In this document: one piece after another, positions 8,623-15,486 of the stretch | Layout of the letters: every line of letters starts with the position of its first letter | Numbering within the stretch: the stretch's first letter is position 1 | Source: Streptomyces qinzhouensis | GTDB taxonomy: Bacteria > Actinomycetota > Actinomycetes > Streptomycetales > Streptomycetaceae | Length of the DNA: 64,000 nucleotides | Direction: 5' to 3' | Assembly: GCF_007856155.1 (NCBI RefSeq) | Contig: NZ_CP042266.1 | Coordinates: 6,510,001 to 6,574,000 of the forward strand | The notes under the pieces: model-generated | The model's database searches: none | What the model saw: the letters and a program-made list of their open reading frames with translations, nothing else | What the model was told of the DNA's origin: nothing | Made by a program: the position numbers and the translations under genes

Positions 8623-9459
8623 ATGCCCGGAGCCATCCGGACCATCAAGCGCGGCGGCAGCCGCTTCTATATCCATCCGTCAACCTCCGAAAAGGTTCCG
8701 GGTGTGACCAGCATCGTGGGCATGTTGCCCAAGCCCTACCTGACTTTCTGGGCTGCCCGGATGACCGCCGAAACGGCCGTTGAGAATCTGGACGCCGTAC
8801 GGTCTATCGCTGAGCGGGACCCTGCGGGGGCAGTTGACTTCCTGAGGAACGCACACGTTCGGTACACCAACCTGCGGGCAAAGGTCGGCTCACAGGCGCA
8901 TGACCTTTTCGAGCGCATGATCCGGCTTGAAGAGATTGGCCGTGTGCACCCGGATATGGAGCCGTACCGGCTCGGTTTCGCCGAGTTCCTAACCGCTGTG
9001 CGCCCCGAACTCATTCACGCCGAGGACGTTTGCTGGTCGGATGAGCACGGCTACGCAGGGTCGTTCGATGCCATCGTTCGCGTGCGGCTCGGCGCGGACG
9101 GAAAGCCGGACCACGAAAACGGCGAGTGGCACACGCTGTTGGTCGACTGGAAAACCAGCAAGAGCGCATACCCGGACGTCGCTCTACAGCTTGCTGCGTA
9201 CGCGAATGCGGACCGCGTCATCTCGCCGGACGGCACCAGCAAGCCCATGCCCAAGGTTGACGGCGCTGCGGTGCTCCATATCACCCCGGAGGGTTGGGTG
9301 TTCAAGCCGGTCCGTATCGACTCCGAGATTTTCAATGTCTTTCTGACGCTTCGACACGTGTTCCATTGGGACCGAGACCTGAGCAAGACCGTGTTCGGTG
9401 TGCCGATCGCGGAGAGCGTCCGCCGGCTCATCACCGGAACGCAACGCCGAGCGGCGTAG
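8623..9459 (+). CDS. PD-(D/E)XK exonuclease, RecB/Cas4-like (278 aa)
   Basis: ATG 8,623 follows GAGGGGACACCT, and the in-frame upstream extension is low-complexity and unlikely to be coding. The nuclease motifs are clear: GSQAHDLFERMI (the helix with conserved His), YAGSFDAIVRV with the catalytic Asp near residue 148, LLVDWKTSKS with D-x-K near residues 174-176, and ALQLAAYA (QxxxY-type motif). This is the single-domain phage exonuclease layout used in recombination or host DNA breakdown. It may act with the downstream gp3-like protein, a pairing I infer from adjacency. Confidence 0.85.
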   Translation: MPGAIRTIKRGGSRFYIHPSTSEKVPGVTSIVGMLPKPYLTFWAARMTAETAVENLDAVRSIAERDPAGAVDFLRNAHVRYTNLRAKVGSQAHDLFERMIRLEEIGRVHPDMEPYRLGFAEFLTAVRPELIHAEDVCWSDEHGYAGSFDAIVRVRLGADGKPDHENGEWHTLLVDWKTSKSAYPDVALQLAAYANADRVISPDGTSKPMPKVDGAAVLHITPEGWVFKPVRIDSEIFNVFLTLRHVFHWDRDLSKTVFGVPIAESVRRLITGTQRRAA

Positions 9460-9487
9460 TCGACACCAGCACCATCATTCCCTTTTC

Positions 9488-9520
9488 AGGGCGGAACCCG
9501 GACCACGGGCCGCCCTTTTT
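9488..9520 (+). terminator. Rho-independent terminator after exonuclease gene
   Basis: AGGGCGG (9,488-9,494) pairs with CCGCCCT (9,510-9,516), with an inner CCCG/CGGG stem, followed by TTTTT and CATGCCC. This is a textbook terminator. Confidence 0.85.
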
Positions 9521-9544
9521 CATGCCCAAAATCAGGAGTCATTC

Positions 9545-10240
9545 ATGTCGCTTCGCATTTTCGAGACCGACCCCGACGCTATGCCGAAGGGTTCTTTCAG
9601 TGATGACACCGTGGGGCGTTTCCATGGCGGGAAGCAGGTCGACAACCTGCCGGTGGCACTTTCTGAGTGGCGCGTGACGACCGGTGACCCGGAAGTTGCG
9701 GATGCTATCGCCCAGCTTATGGGCGGGTCGCCGGTAGAGACCGATTCTACTTCCGAGAACTTCATTGAGATCATGACCGATCGGGAAAAGGTTCAGGTGG
9801 TCCTGTCGGGCCCGGACGCTATCGCATCCGACCTGAAGCTGTGGAATGGGAACACCCTGATTCACCACTGTGACGGAGTGGAATTCCTTTCCCCGGATGA
9901 GGACCGGGGTAAGGCGTGCGGGTGCCCCGCCCTAATGGAGGACCGTAAGGCAGCCGCTAAGGCGAAGCGGGGTCCGTCGCCGTCCATTTCGGTCACGTTC
10001 CGGATTGCCGAGGATTACGACCTGGGTATGTTCCGGCTTCAGACCGGATCTTGGAAGCTCGCCGAGGTTCTGCACGAGATTGAGAACGCGCTGAACAAGG
10101 TGGGCAGCGAGGCTCTGTGCACGCTGGAACTTGAGCTGGTGGAGTACACCACAAAGAAAGGTCGCGATGTCAGCTACCGCAAGCCTGTGATTCGTGTTCT
10201 CAAGTCCTGGTCGGATGCTGTTGCCGACCCGGCGCACTAG
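9545..10240 (+). CDS. phiC31 gp3-like protein, candidate recombination directionality factor (231 aa)
   Basis: ATG 9,545 is used because IFETDPDAMPKG and the VGRFHGGKQV stretch that follows match the N-terminus of gp3-like actinophage proteins as I recall them. Further family-like motifs are LSEWRVTTGDPEVADAI (about 40-57), CDGVEFLSPDED (about 111-122), a KACGCPA cysteine pair, and LVEYTTKKGRDVSYRKPVI near the C-terminus. phiC31 gp3 converts the serine integrase from integration to excision, but most homologues are untested and may act in DNA metabolism. The gene lies between the exonuclease and the methyltransferase. An RDF role would imply a large serine integrase outside the window. Confidence 0.75.
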   Translation: MSLRIFETDPDAMPKGSFSDDTVGRFHGGKQVDNLPVALSEWRVTTGDPEVADAIAQLMGGSPVETDSTSENFIEIMTDREKVQVVLSGPDAIASDLKLWNGNTLIHHCDGVEFLSPDEDRGKACGCPALMEDRKAAAKAKRGPSPSISVTFRIAEDYDLGMFRLQTGSWKLAEVLHEIENALNKVGSEALCTLELELVEYTTKKGRDVSYRKPVIRVLKSWSDAVADPAH

Positions 10241-10257
10241 CCGGCCCGGGGGCTAAA

Positions 10258-10758
10258 ATTCCCATTCTTGAGTTGTGCGCGGGGTACGGCGGAATTGGTC
10301 GGGCCGTTGAGGCATTGACCGGTGACAGGGTGCGGTACGTAGCGGAGATCGACCCGTACGCGTCCCTCATTCTGGAAAAGCGGTACCCCGGCGCACCCAA
10401 CATTGGCGACATTACTCAATTCGACTGGGGAACCCTGCGGGGGCGGGTCGACATCGTCACCGCGGGTTTCCCCTGTCAGGACATCTCAAATGCGGGAAAG
10501 CGGGTGGGAATTCATGGCGAGCGCTCCGGTATCTGGCAGCACGTTGCCGCATCCATTCGCGTCCTACGACCACGGTTCGCATTCTTGGAAAATGTCTCGG
10601 CGATCCGATCGCGCGGTCTCGACGTTGTGGCGGCAGACCTGGCCAAGATCGGGTATGACCTGCGGTGGTGCTGCCTACGAGCGTCCGCAGTGGGCGCCCC
10701 GCACATGCGAGACCGGTGGTTCGGAATCGCCACACTTTCCGACTCCGAAAAGGTCTGA
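10258..10758 (+). CDS. Cytosine-C5 DNA methyltransferase, catalytic part (motifs I-VIII) of a split enzyme
   Basis: Clear C5-methyltransferase motifs occur in order: ILELCAGYGGIG (motif I), VAEIDPYAS (II), GDITQFDW (III), TAGFPCQDIS with catalytic Cys (IV), FAFLENVSAI (VI), and APHMRDRWFG (VIII). The frame then stops at 10,756-10,758 without target-recognition domain, motif IX or motif X. No ATG or GTG precedes motif I in the open stretch. The conserved N-terminus would need ATT at 10,258 (GGGGG about 6 nt upstream). TTG at 10,273 would remove the first beta strand, and the only other option is CTG at 10,207. The last 269 nt are also coding in another frame. By analogy to M.AquI, the enzyme probably needs a partner subunit. 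Confidence 0.8.
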   Translation: MPILELCAGYGGIGRAVEALTGDRVRYVAEIDPYASLILEKRYPGAPNIGDITQFDWGTLRGRVDIVTAGFPCQDISNAGKRVGIHGERSGIWQHVAASIRVLRPRFAFLENVSAIRSRGLDVVAADLAKIGYDLRWCCLRASAVGAPHMRDRWFGIATLSDSEKV

Positions 10759-11248
10759 CGGGCCCAAGGGGTCCCCGAATCAGCGCGGCAGCAAAGGCGA
10801 TTACGCGTTGCCCGGGACCGTGGTGAATCTGCTGCCGACCCCCACCGCAAGCATGTGGAAAGGGGTACAGCCACTCGACAGGAAAGAGACCCGGGACAAT
10901 CTGCCGACCCGGGTTCACCGGCTCTCCGAGGGCGAGAGTCCGCGCGGCTGGTGGGGCGCGTATCTGCCAGTGATTCGCCGTTGGGAAAGGGTTCTCAAAC
11001 GCCCTGCCCCACCCGCTGTTTCACTGACGCGCCGTTCGGTGTACCGGCTGGACCCGGGCTTTGTCGAATGGCTCATGGGGCTACCCGATAGGTGGGTCAC
11101 CGGAATTCCGGGACTCAGCCGCTCGCGACGACTGCAAGTCCTCGGTAACGGAGTCGTTCCGCAGCAAGCACATGCGGCATACGCGTATCTAATGGGAGGT
11201 GATGACGGTACCTCTGAAGCGGAAGAGCGGGAACCGGGCCATTCTTGA
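10490..11248 (+). CDS. Methyltransferase partner 1: TRD/motif X-like protein overprinting the catalytic gene (about 252 aa)
   Basis: The frame is +1 relative to the catalytic gene and overlaps it by about 269 nt. In this frame the overlap itself encodes recognisable family sequence: PFASYDHGSHSWKMSRRS, TWPRSGMTCGGAAYE, then PTPKRSDGPKG. Downstream are LLPTPTASMWKG, RRWERVLKRPAPP, FVEWLMGLPDRWVT and LGNGVVPQQA; the last matches C5-methyltransferase motif X and EWLMGLP resembles the motif IX region. It likely supplies the target-recognition domain and motif X missing from the catalytic subunit. Start is uncertain: ATG 10,490 (CAGG upstream) or 10,514. It shares architecture with the next gene. 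Confidence 0.72.
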   Translation: MRESGWEFMASAPVSGSTLPHPFASYDHGSHSWKMSRRSDRAVSTLWRQTWPRSGMTCGGAAYERPQWAPRTCETGGSESPHFPTPKRSDGPKGSPNQRGSKGDYALPGTVVNLLPTPTASMWKGVQPLDRKETRDNLPTRVHRLSEGESPRGWWGAYLPVIRRWERVLKRPAPPAVSLTRRSVYRLDPGFVEWLMGLPDRWVTGIPGLSRSRRLQVLGNGVVPQQAHAAYAYLMGGDDGTSEAEEREPGHS

Positions 11249-11990
11249 CCGGGGTTCCGGTAGTTGGTTGAAGTACCCCGGATCGAATACCCCCCGGAGA
11301 TTTACAGGGGCTTGGCCGCGCCACGGGACGACCCATGCAGGAATCATGTCCGAACGGTGGGGGCTCGAACCCCCGGTAGTCGAACCGGGCTTTTCTGAGA
11401 TGCCGCTGCTGCCGACCCCCACCGCATCGGATGCCGTGCGTGGACCAGATTTCGCAAAGGCGGACCGCGAGGGGGCCGGGGGCGATGATCTCGTGACCAC
11501 GGTTGCCCGGCTTTTCGACAAGGAACGGGCCCACCGGCTTTTCAAGACACCGACCGCGAACCTCGGCAGCAACGGGGCGTCACAGCACCCGGATAAGCGC
11601 CGTGCGGGTGGCCACGGGCCGACGCTGGACGATGAAGTCTCGTTCCTGCTGCCGGTAGACCCGGACACCGCCGAGGAACAACTCGGAGCCTTTCACTCAC
11701 CCCCGGAATGGTGGGCCGAATATGGGCCGGCTGTGCGCCGCTGGGAAACCCTCATGGGCACCCCCGCACCGATCCCAGTCGAATTCGGTCCTCGCGGTGG
11801 TCGACGGCTCGCAGCGGTGTTCGCAGAATGGCTCATGGGGCTACCCCGGGGGTGGATCACCCATATCCCGGGACTCAACAGGGCCCGGCAACTCAAAGCG
11901 GCAGGAAACGGAGTCGTGGCGCGACAGGCGTTCACGGCCTATCTGCACATGATCAATCACAAGGGGGATGAATGGGAAAGCGGGGCGTGA
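11202..11990 (+). CDS. Methyltransferase partner 2: tandem paralogue with motif X (262 aa)
   Basis: The architecture matches the preceding gene: SGSWLKYPG, AWPRHGTTHAG, LLPTPTASDAVRG, WWAEYGPAVRRWE, FAEWLMGLPRGWIT, then AGNGVVARQAFTAYLHM in the motif X position. Bases 11,066-11,086 and 11,826-11,846 are identical, supporting tandem duplication followed by divergence. The motif X segment reads AGNGVVARQ rather than LGNGVVPQQ. ATG 11,202 (or GTG 11,199) lies right behind GGGAGG and inside the previous gene's 3' end. It could be an alternative specificity subunit for the same catalytic protein or a decayed copy. No catalytic PCQ motif is present. Confidence 0.7.
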   Translation: MTVPLKRKSGNRAILDRGSGSWLKYPGSNTPRRFTGAWPRHGTTHAGIMSERWGLEPPVVEPGFSEMPLLPTPTASDAVRGPDFAKADREGAGGDDLVTTVARLFDKERAHRLFKTPTANLGSNGASQHPDKRRAGGHGPTLDDEVSFLLPVDPDTAEEQLGAFHSPPEWWAEYGPAVRRWETLMGTPAPIPVEFGPRGGRRLAAVFAEWLMGLPRGWITHIPGLNRARQLKAAGNGVVARQAFTAYLHMINHKGDEWESGA

Positions 11991-12256
11991 TCTCTGATTA
12001 CGCGGGCGAGGAACTGTACCGGGGTGACCTGATCAGCTACTCGGCGCGCCAGGGAAACCGGGTGCGGCAGGCAGACGGAATTATCCTAAAGTCCACTACT
12101 CGACTGGTAGATGGGCGGCTCCGGGCAATGCTGCTCGTCCAGCCGACCGGAGTTGAGTCCGGGTTCGTCAAGCGGCGCTCTCTGCGCAAGGAATGGGTGT
12201 CGACCGAGCATGTACGGCTCATCACTCCGGACGTGACCGGAGAGCGGCACCAGTAG
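11972..12256 (+). CDS. Unknown phage protein (94 aa), possibly SH3/KOW-like
   Basis: ATG 11,972 lies behind AGGGGGATGA and overlaps the end of the previous gene by 19 nt. The protein is basic and beta-rich (ELYRGDLISYSARQGNRVRQ, GIILKS, EWVSTEHVRLIT), with the look of a small SH3-like or KOW-like barrel. There are no enzymatic motifs. It ends just before a strong terminator, so it closes the methyltransferase cassette. Confidence 0.6.
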   Translation: MGKRGVISDYAGEELYRGDLISYSARQGNRVRQADGIILKSTTRLVDGRLRAMLLVQPTGVESGFVKRRSLRKEWVSTEHVRLITPDVTGERHQ

Positions 12257-12267
12257 CAGCCACAACA

Positions 12268-12301
12268 GGGGCCGGGCGACCAATGGTTGTCCGGCCCCTT
12301 T
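12268..12301 (+). terminator. Strong terminator closing the methyltransferase cassette
   Basis: GGGGCCGG (12,268-12,275) pairs with CCGGCCCC (12,291-12,298). The inner GCGACC/GGTTGT pairs continue to a three-base loop, and TTT follows. Confidence 0.85.
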
Positions 12302-12315
12302 CGTATGGGGGAAAC

Positions 12316-12501
12316 ATGATCTACGAAATCAGCGCCGAGGACGCTCCGCCCCTCGGAGACATCCGGGAAGCGTGCGCGGGCGACACGATCTTTCTCATGC
12401 CGGATTGGCGCGAGCGGGACGACTGGACTCGCTATTTGGATGCGGTCGCGCACGCCATGGCCCGGGGTGCCGTGATCCACCAGGGGGCCAACTGTGGCTA
12501 A
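12316..12501 (+). CDS. Unknown small phage protein (61 aa)
   Basis: ATG 12,316 follows GGGGGAAAC directly after the terminator. The product is acidic (SAEDAPPLGDIREACAGD, FLMPDWRERDDW) and resembles small nucleotide- or toprim-like fragments only weakly. Its stop overlaps the GTG of the nuclease gene, so the two are probably co-translated. Confidence 0.55.
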   Translation: MIYEISAEDAPPLGDIREACAGDTIFLMPDWRERDDWTRYLDAVAHAMARGAVIHQGANCG

Positions 12502-13009
12502 TCCCAACAAGGCCAAGGGAACGGCATGGGAATCGGCGGTTCGGGACTACTTGAATGGCGCTCACGGGCTCGTTGATGAATCTGGGGCACTCCGGGACCC
12601 GTTCAACCCGATGAACATCCGTCGAGTAGCACAGGAAGGCTCTAAGGACATAGGGGATATCCACGCGGTCCCGTTCATTCTCGAATGCAAGGACGTTAAG
12701 AATCCCGCCGTGCCGACATGGCTCCGGCAGGCTGAGAAGGAAGCGCGGCACGCGCACTTCCCGTACGGGGTGGTGGTCGCCAAGGTTCGCGGGAAGGGCA
12801 CGGCTGCCGGACGGGCCCACTTTGACGTACGTACGTGGACCAGGGTCCGTACCGCCCTCGGACTGCACCCGCGGGAAGCAGCGGACTTGTACGGCGTGAC
12901 CGTGTCCGCTCGCGGGCTCAATACCGGCCGGTGGTACATCACGGTCCCGCTCGCTCGGTTCGCCGTACTGCTCGCGGACATGCGGGGGGTGTTCCGTGAG
13001 GTTCGCTGA
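12494..13009 (+). CDS. PD-(D/E)XK nuclease, Holliday-junction-resolvase-like (171 aa)
   Basis: KGTAWESAVRDYL supplies the N-terminal helix with conserved Glu. EGSKDIGDIHAVPFILECKD has the spaced catalytic Asp and the E-x-K triad, and WLRQAEKEA supplies the following helix. This is the arrangement of archaeal/phage Hjc-like and VRR-like nucleases. It probably cuts branched recombination intermediates during phage replication. GTG 12,494 follows CCAGGGGGCC and overlaps the previous gene. Its end overlaps the primase gene by 14 nt. Confidence 0.78.
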   Translation: MANPNKAKGTAWESAVRDYLNGAHGLVDESGALRDPFNPMNIRRVAQEGSKDIGDIHAVPFILECKDVKNPAVPTWLRQAEKEARHAHFPYGVVVAKVRGKGTAAGRAHFDVRTWTRVRTALGLHPREAADLYGVTVSARGLNTGRWYITVPLARFAVLLADMRGVFREVR

Positions 13010-15443
13010 TCTGCTCGCCCGGTTCACCGGGGTCACAGACCAGCCGGACGGAGGGTACGCGGCACTCTGCCCCGCGCACGCTGACAGTCGCCCGTCCCTG
13101 CGGATATGGAGGGGCGAGGACAACAAGGTTCGCGTGCACTGCCGAGCCGGCTGTTCCGCGGACGCGGTGGTCAAGGCTGCTGGGCTCGACTGGTCCGCGC
13201 TGTTCGATGCCACCGGCCCCGGAGCGACCGTTCCGGCCGGACGCGCCGAGCTGGTCCCGGCGAGACTGGTCGCCGGTCTCGCTGCCTATGTGGACCGGTG
13301 CTCGCTCGCCCTCGGCGACTACTCCGACGAGTGGGCCGAGCGGGCACGGGACTACCTCTACGCCCGGTTCGGCCTCACGCCTGAGGCTGCCGCGGAACTA
13401 CGTATCGGGCTCGATGCCGACCAGGGCGACGACCAGGGCGAACGGTTCCCGTATCTCTCCCGTGCCTACCGGGCTCACCCCCGGATCACGGTCCCGCTCT
13501 GCGGGTGGGCCGGGACCGCCCGGGGTCTACAGGGTCGGGACATCGGCGGGGACTGCCCCGCACGGTGGCTCTCGCTGGTCAACCCCAAGGGTCACCGCTG
13601 GACCCCGTGGGGCGTGTTCCGTGGCGGGGGCGGATACGGAACGGTCCTGATCTGCGAGGGGCCCGGGGACGCTCTCACCGCAGTGTCATGCGGATACGAC
13701 GCGGTGGCCATCCGGGGCGCGTCCCTCGCCGGCTCGGCCGAGCTGGTGCAGGAACTTGCCGAGGGGCTACGCGGGTCGCTGGTCATCCTCTGCGGGGACA
13801 ACGATCGGTCCGGGAACGGGTTCACGGCCAAGCTCGCGGCCGGTCTCGCCGAGCACGGGATAGACGCTCTTGCACTTGAACTTCCCCGATCTGGATGGGA
13901 CTTGACCGATTGGCGCGAGGACGACCCGGACGGGTTCCCCGCAGCACTGCACCGCGCAGTGAAGGAAGCCCGACCCGTCCGGGACAGTGCCGAGCTGGTC
14001 GACGCTGCCCGTACCGCCGAGTTGGCCGAGCGGACCGGGGCGGAGTCGGTCACCCGGGACCAGGGGGCCGAGGCTGCCGAAATCCTCGCTCGACTCGTTG
14101 GGCAGCTCGGCGAGAGCGACGCAATGAATGCCCACGCTCTCACGGCTTTCTGCGGGGGCCGAATACGGTACGCCCCGGGACTCGGTTTCTACACGTGGAA
14201 CGGGCGGGTGTGGGGCCGCTCAGACACCAGGGTCCGGCAGGAAATCCACCGCATGGGGGCCGCTCTCGTCCTCGCAGGGCAGACACAAGCCGCACGGGGT
14301 TTCACGATGACATCCCGGATTGACGCGCTGATGACTGAACTGAAATCCGTGCCGTCCGTCCGAGTCAACGCATCCGATTTCGACAACCGCCCCGATCTGC
14401 TCGGATTCCGTAACGGGGTGGTCGATCTGCGGACCGGGGTTCTCCGCTCTCACGATATGCGGGACATGCTCACGCACGGGCTCGCGGTCGAATACCACCC
14501 GGACGCAGAGTGCCTCCGTTGGGAGTCGTTTCTAGAGGAGATTTTCCCACGTTCCCCGGAGCTGCCCGCCTACGTTCAAAGGCTGGTCGGTTACGGGATC
14601 ACCGGTCACGTTTCGGAGCAGATCTTTGCGGTCCTGTGGGGGAAGGGTGCCAACGGCAAGAGTGTCCTTATCGACGCGTTGATAGAGGTGTTCCGAGAGA
14701 TCAGCAAAACCACGCCGTTTGCCACCTTTGAAGCGAAGAACACCGGGGGCATCCCAAATGACATTGCGGCATTGAGGGGTGCGCGTTTCGTCATGGCATC
14801 CGAGGGCGAGAGCGGGGCCCCAATGTCGGAAGCGATCCTAAAGCGCGTCACCGGTAAGGACATGATCAGTGCGCGCTATCTCCGGCGAGAGTTTTTCGAG
14901 TTCAAGCCGTCCTTTTTGCTGCTGTTGGCGACGAATCACAAGCCTAAGTTCAAGTCCCAGGATGAGGGGCTTTGGCGGCGCGTGAAGTTGCTGCCTTTCC
15001 TGCGGACGTTTGAGCCCGATGAGCGGGATTACGAACTGGACGCGAAATTACGGCGAGAAACCGAGGGGATCGCGGCATGGGCGGTGCGTGGGGCGGTCGA
15101 GTGGTACCGGTCCGGCCTACAGGACCCGCAGGTCATCGCGGGTGCGAGCCGCGAGTATCGCGAAACGAGTGACCAGCTTGCCGGCTTCTTTCCCGGGGTG
15201 CTCGAAAGGGGCTCTGAGGACGATGTCATGAACGGCACCGAAGCATTCAACAGATACTTGGACTGGTGCGAGGAAGAGAATTTGCCCGCCCGGGAACGCT
15301 GGACGCGGCGCGCCTTTTACGACGCAATGGAAGAGCGCGGCCTATACCGACGCAAGACCATGAAGGGAATCGCCCTGGTTGGGCTCCGACTTGCCGAGGA
15401 CACTCCCGACCCGCAGGGGCCGGGCATCTTCGGTACGTCCTGA
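12996..15443 (+). CDS. DNA primase-helicase, D5/P4 type (815 aa)
   Basis: The N-terminus carries a CHC2-like zinc-binding motif (C25PAH28, C49RAGC53). A TOPRIM domain follows around residues 210-300 (LICEGPGDAL, then ILCGDNDRSG). The C-terminal half is a D5_N plus superfamily 3 helicase module with Walker A LWGKGANGKS (about residue 546), Walker B-like FVMASEGESGAP (about 595), and LLLLATNHKPKF sensor motif. The protein therefore unites primer synthesis and replicative helicase functions. GTG 12,996 overlaps the upstream nuclease gene. With the downstream polymerase it forms the replication core. Confidence 0.93.
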   Translation: MRFADLLARFTGVTDQPDGGYAALCPAHADSRPSLRIWRGEDNKVRVHCRAGCSADAVVKAAGLDWSALFDATGPGATVPAGRAELVPARLVAGLAAYVDRCSLALGDYSDEWAERARDYLYARFGLTPEAAAELRIGLDADQGDDQGERFPYLSRAYRAHPRITVPLCGWAGTARGLQGRDIGGDCPARWLSLVNPKGHRWTPWGVFRGGGGYGTVLICEGPGDALTAVSCGYDAVAIRGASLAGSAELVQELAEGLRGSLVILCGDNDRSGNGFTAKLAAGLAEHGIDALALELPRSGWDLTDWREDDPDGFPAALHRAVKEARPVRDSAELVDAARTAELAERTGAESVTRDQGAEAAEILARLVGQLGESDAMNAHALTAFCGGRIRYAPGLGFYTWNGRVWGRSDTRVRQEIHRMGAALVLAGQTQAARGFTMTSRIDALMTELKSVPSVRVNASDFDNRPDLLGFRNGVVDLRTGVLRSHDMRDMLTHGLAVEYHPDAECLRWESFLEEIFPRSPELPAYVQRLVGYGITGHVSEQIFAVLWGKGANGKSVLIDALIEVFREISKTTPFATFEAKNTGGIPNDIAALRGARFVMASEGESGAPMSEAILKRVTGKDMISARYLRREFFEFKPSFLLLLATNHKPKFKSQDEGLWRRVKLLPFLRTFEPDERDYELDAKLRRETEGIAAWAVRGAVEWYRSGLQDPQVIAGASREYRETSDQLAGFFPGVLERGSEDDVMNGTEAFNRYLDWCEEENLPARERWTRRAFYDAMEERGLYRRKTMKGIALVGLRLAEDTPDPQGPGIFGTS

Positions 15444-15447
15444 AGCA

Positions 15448-15479
15448 GGGCTGCCTCCAAAACGGAGGTGGCCCCCTTT
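15448..15479 (+). terminator. Hairpin between primase and polymerase genes
   Basis: GGGCTGCCTCC (15,448-15,458) pairs with GGAGGTGGCCC (15,464-15,474), including two G-T wobbles, over the loop AAAAC. CCTTTC follows. It begins 4 nt after the primase stop and could end or attenuate transcription before the polymerase gene. Confidence 0.75.
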
Positions 15480-15486
15480 CAGGCGT

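Noticed and set aside
10403..10489. Upstream extension of the methyltransferase partner 1 gene
   Set aside because: In-frame but without family similarity or ribosome-binding site; ATG 10,490 or 10,514 fits better.
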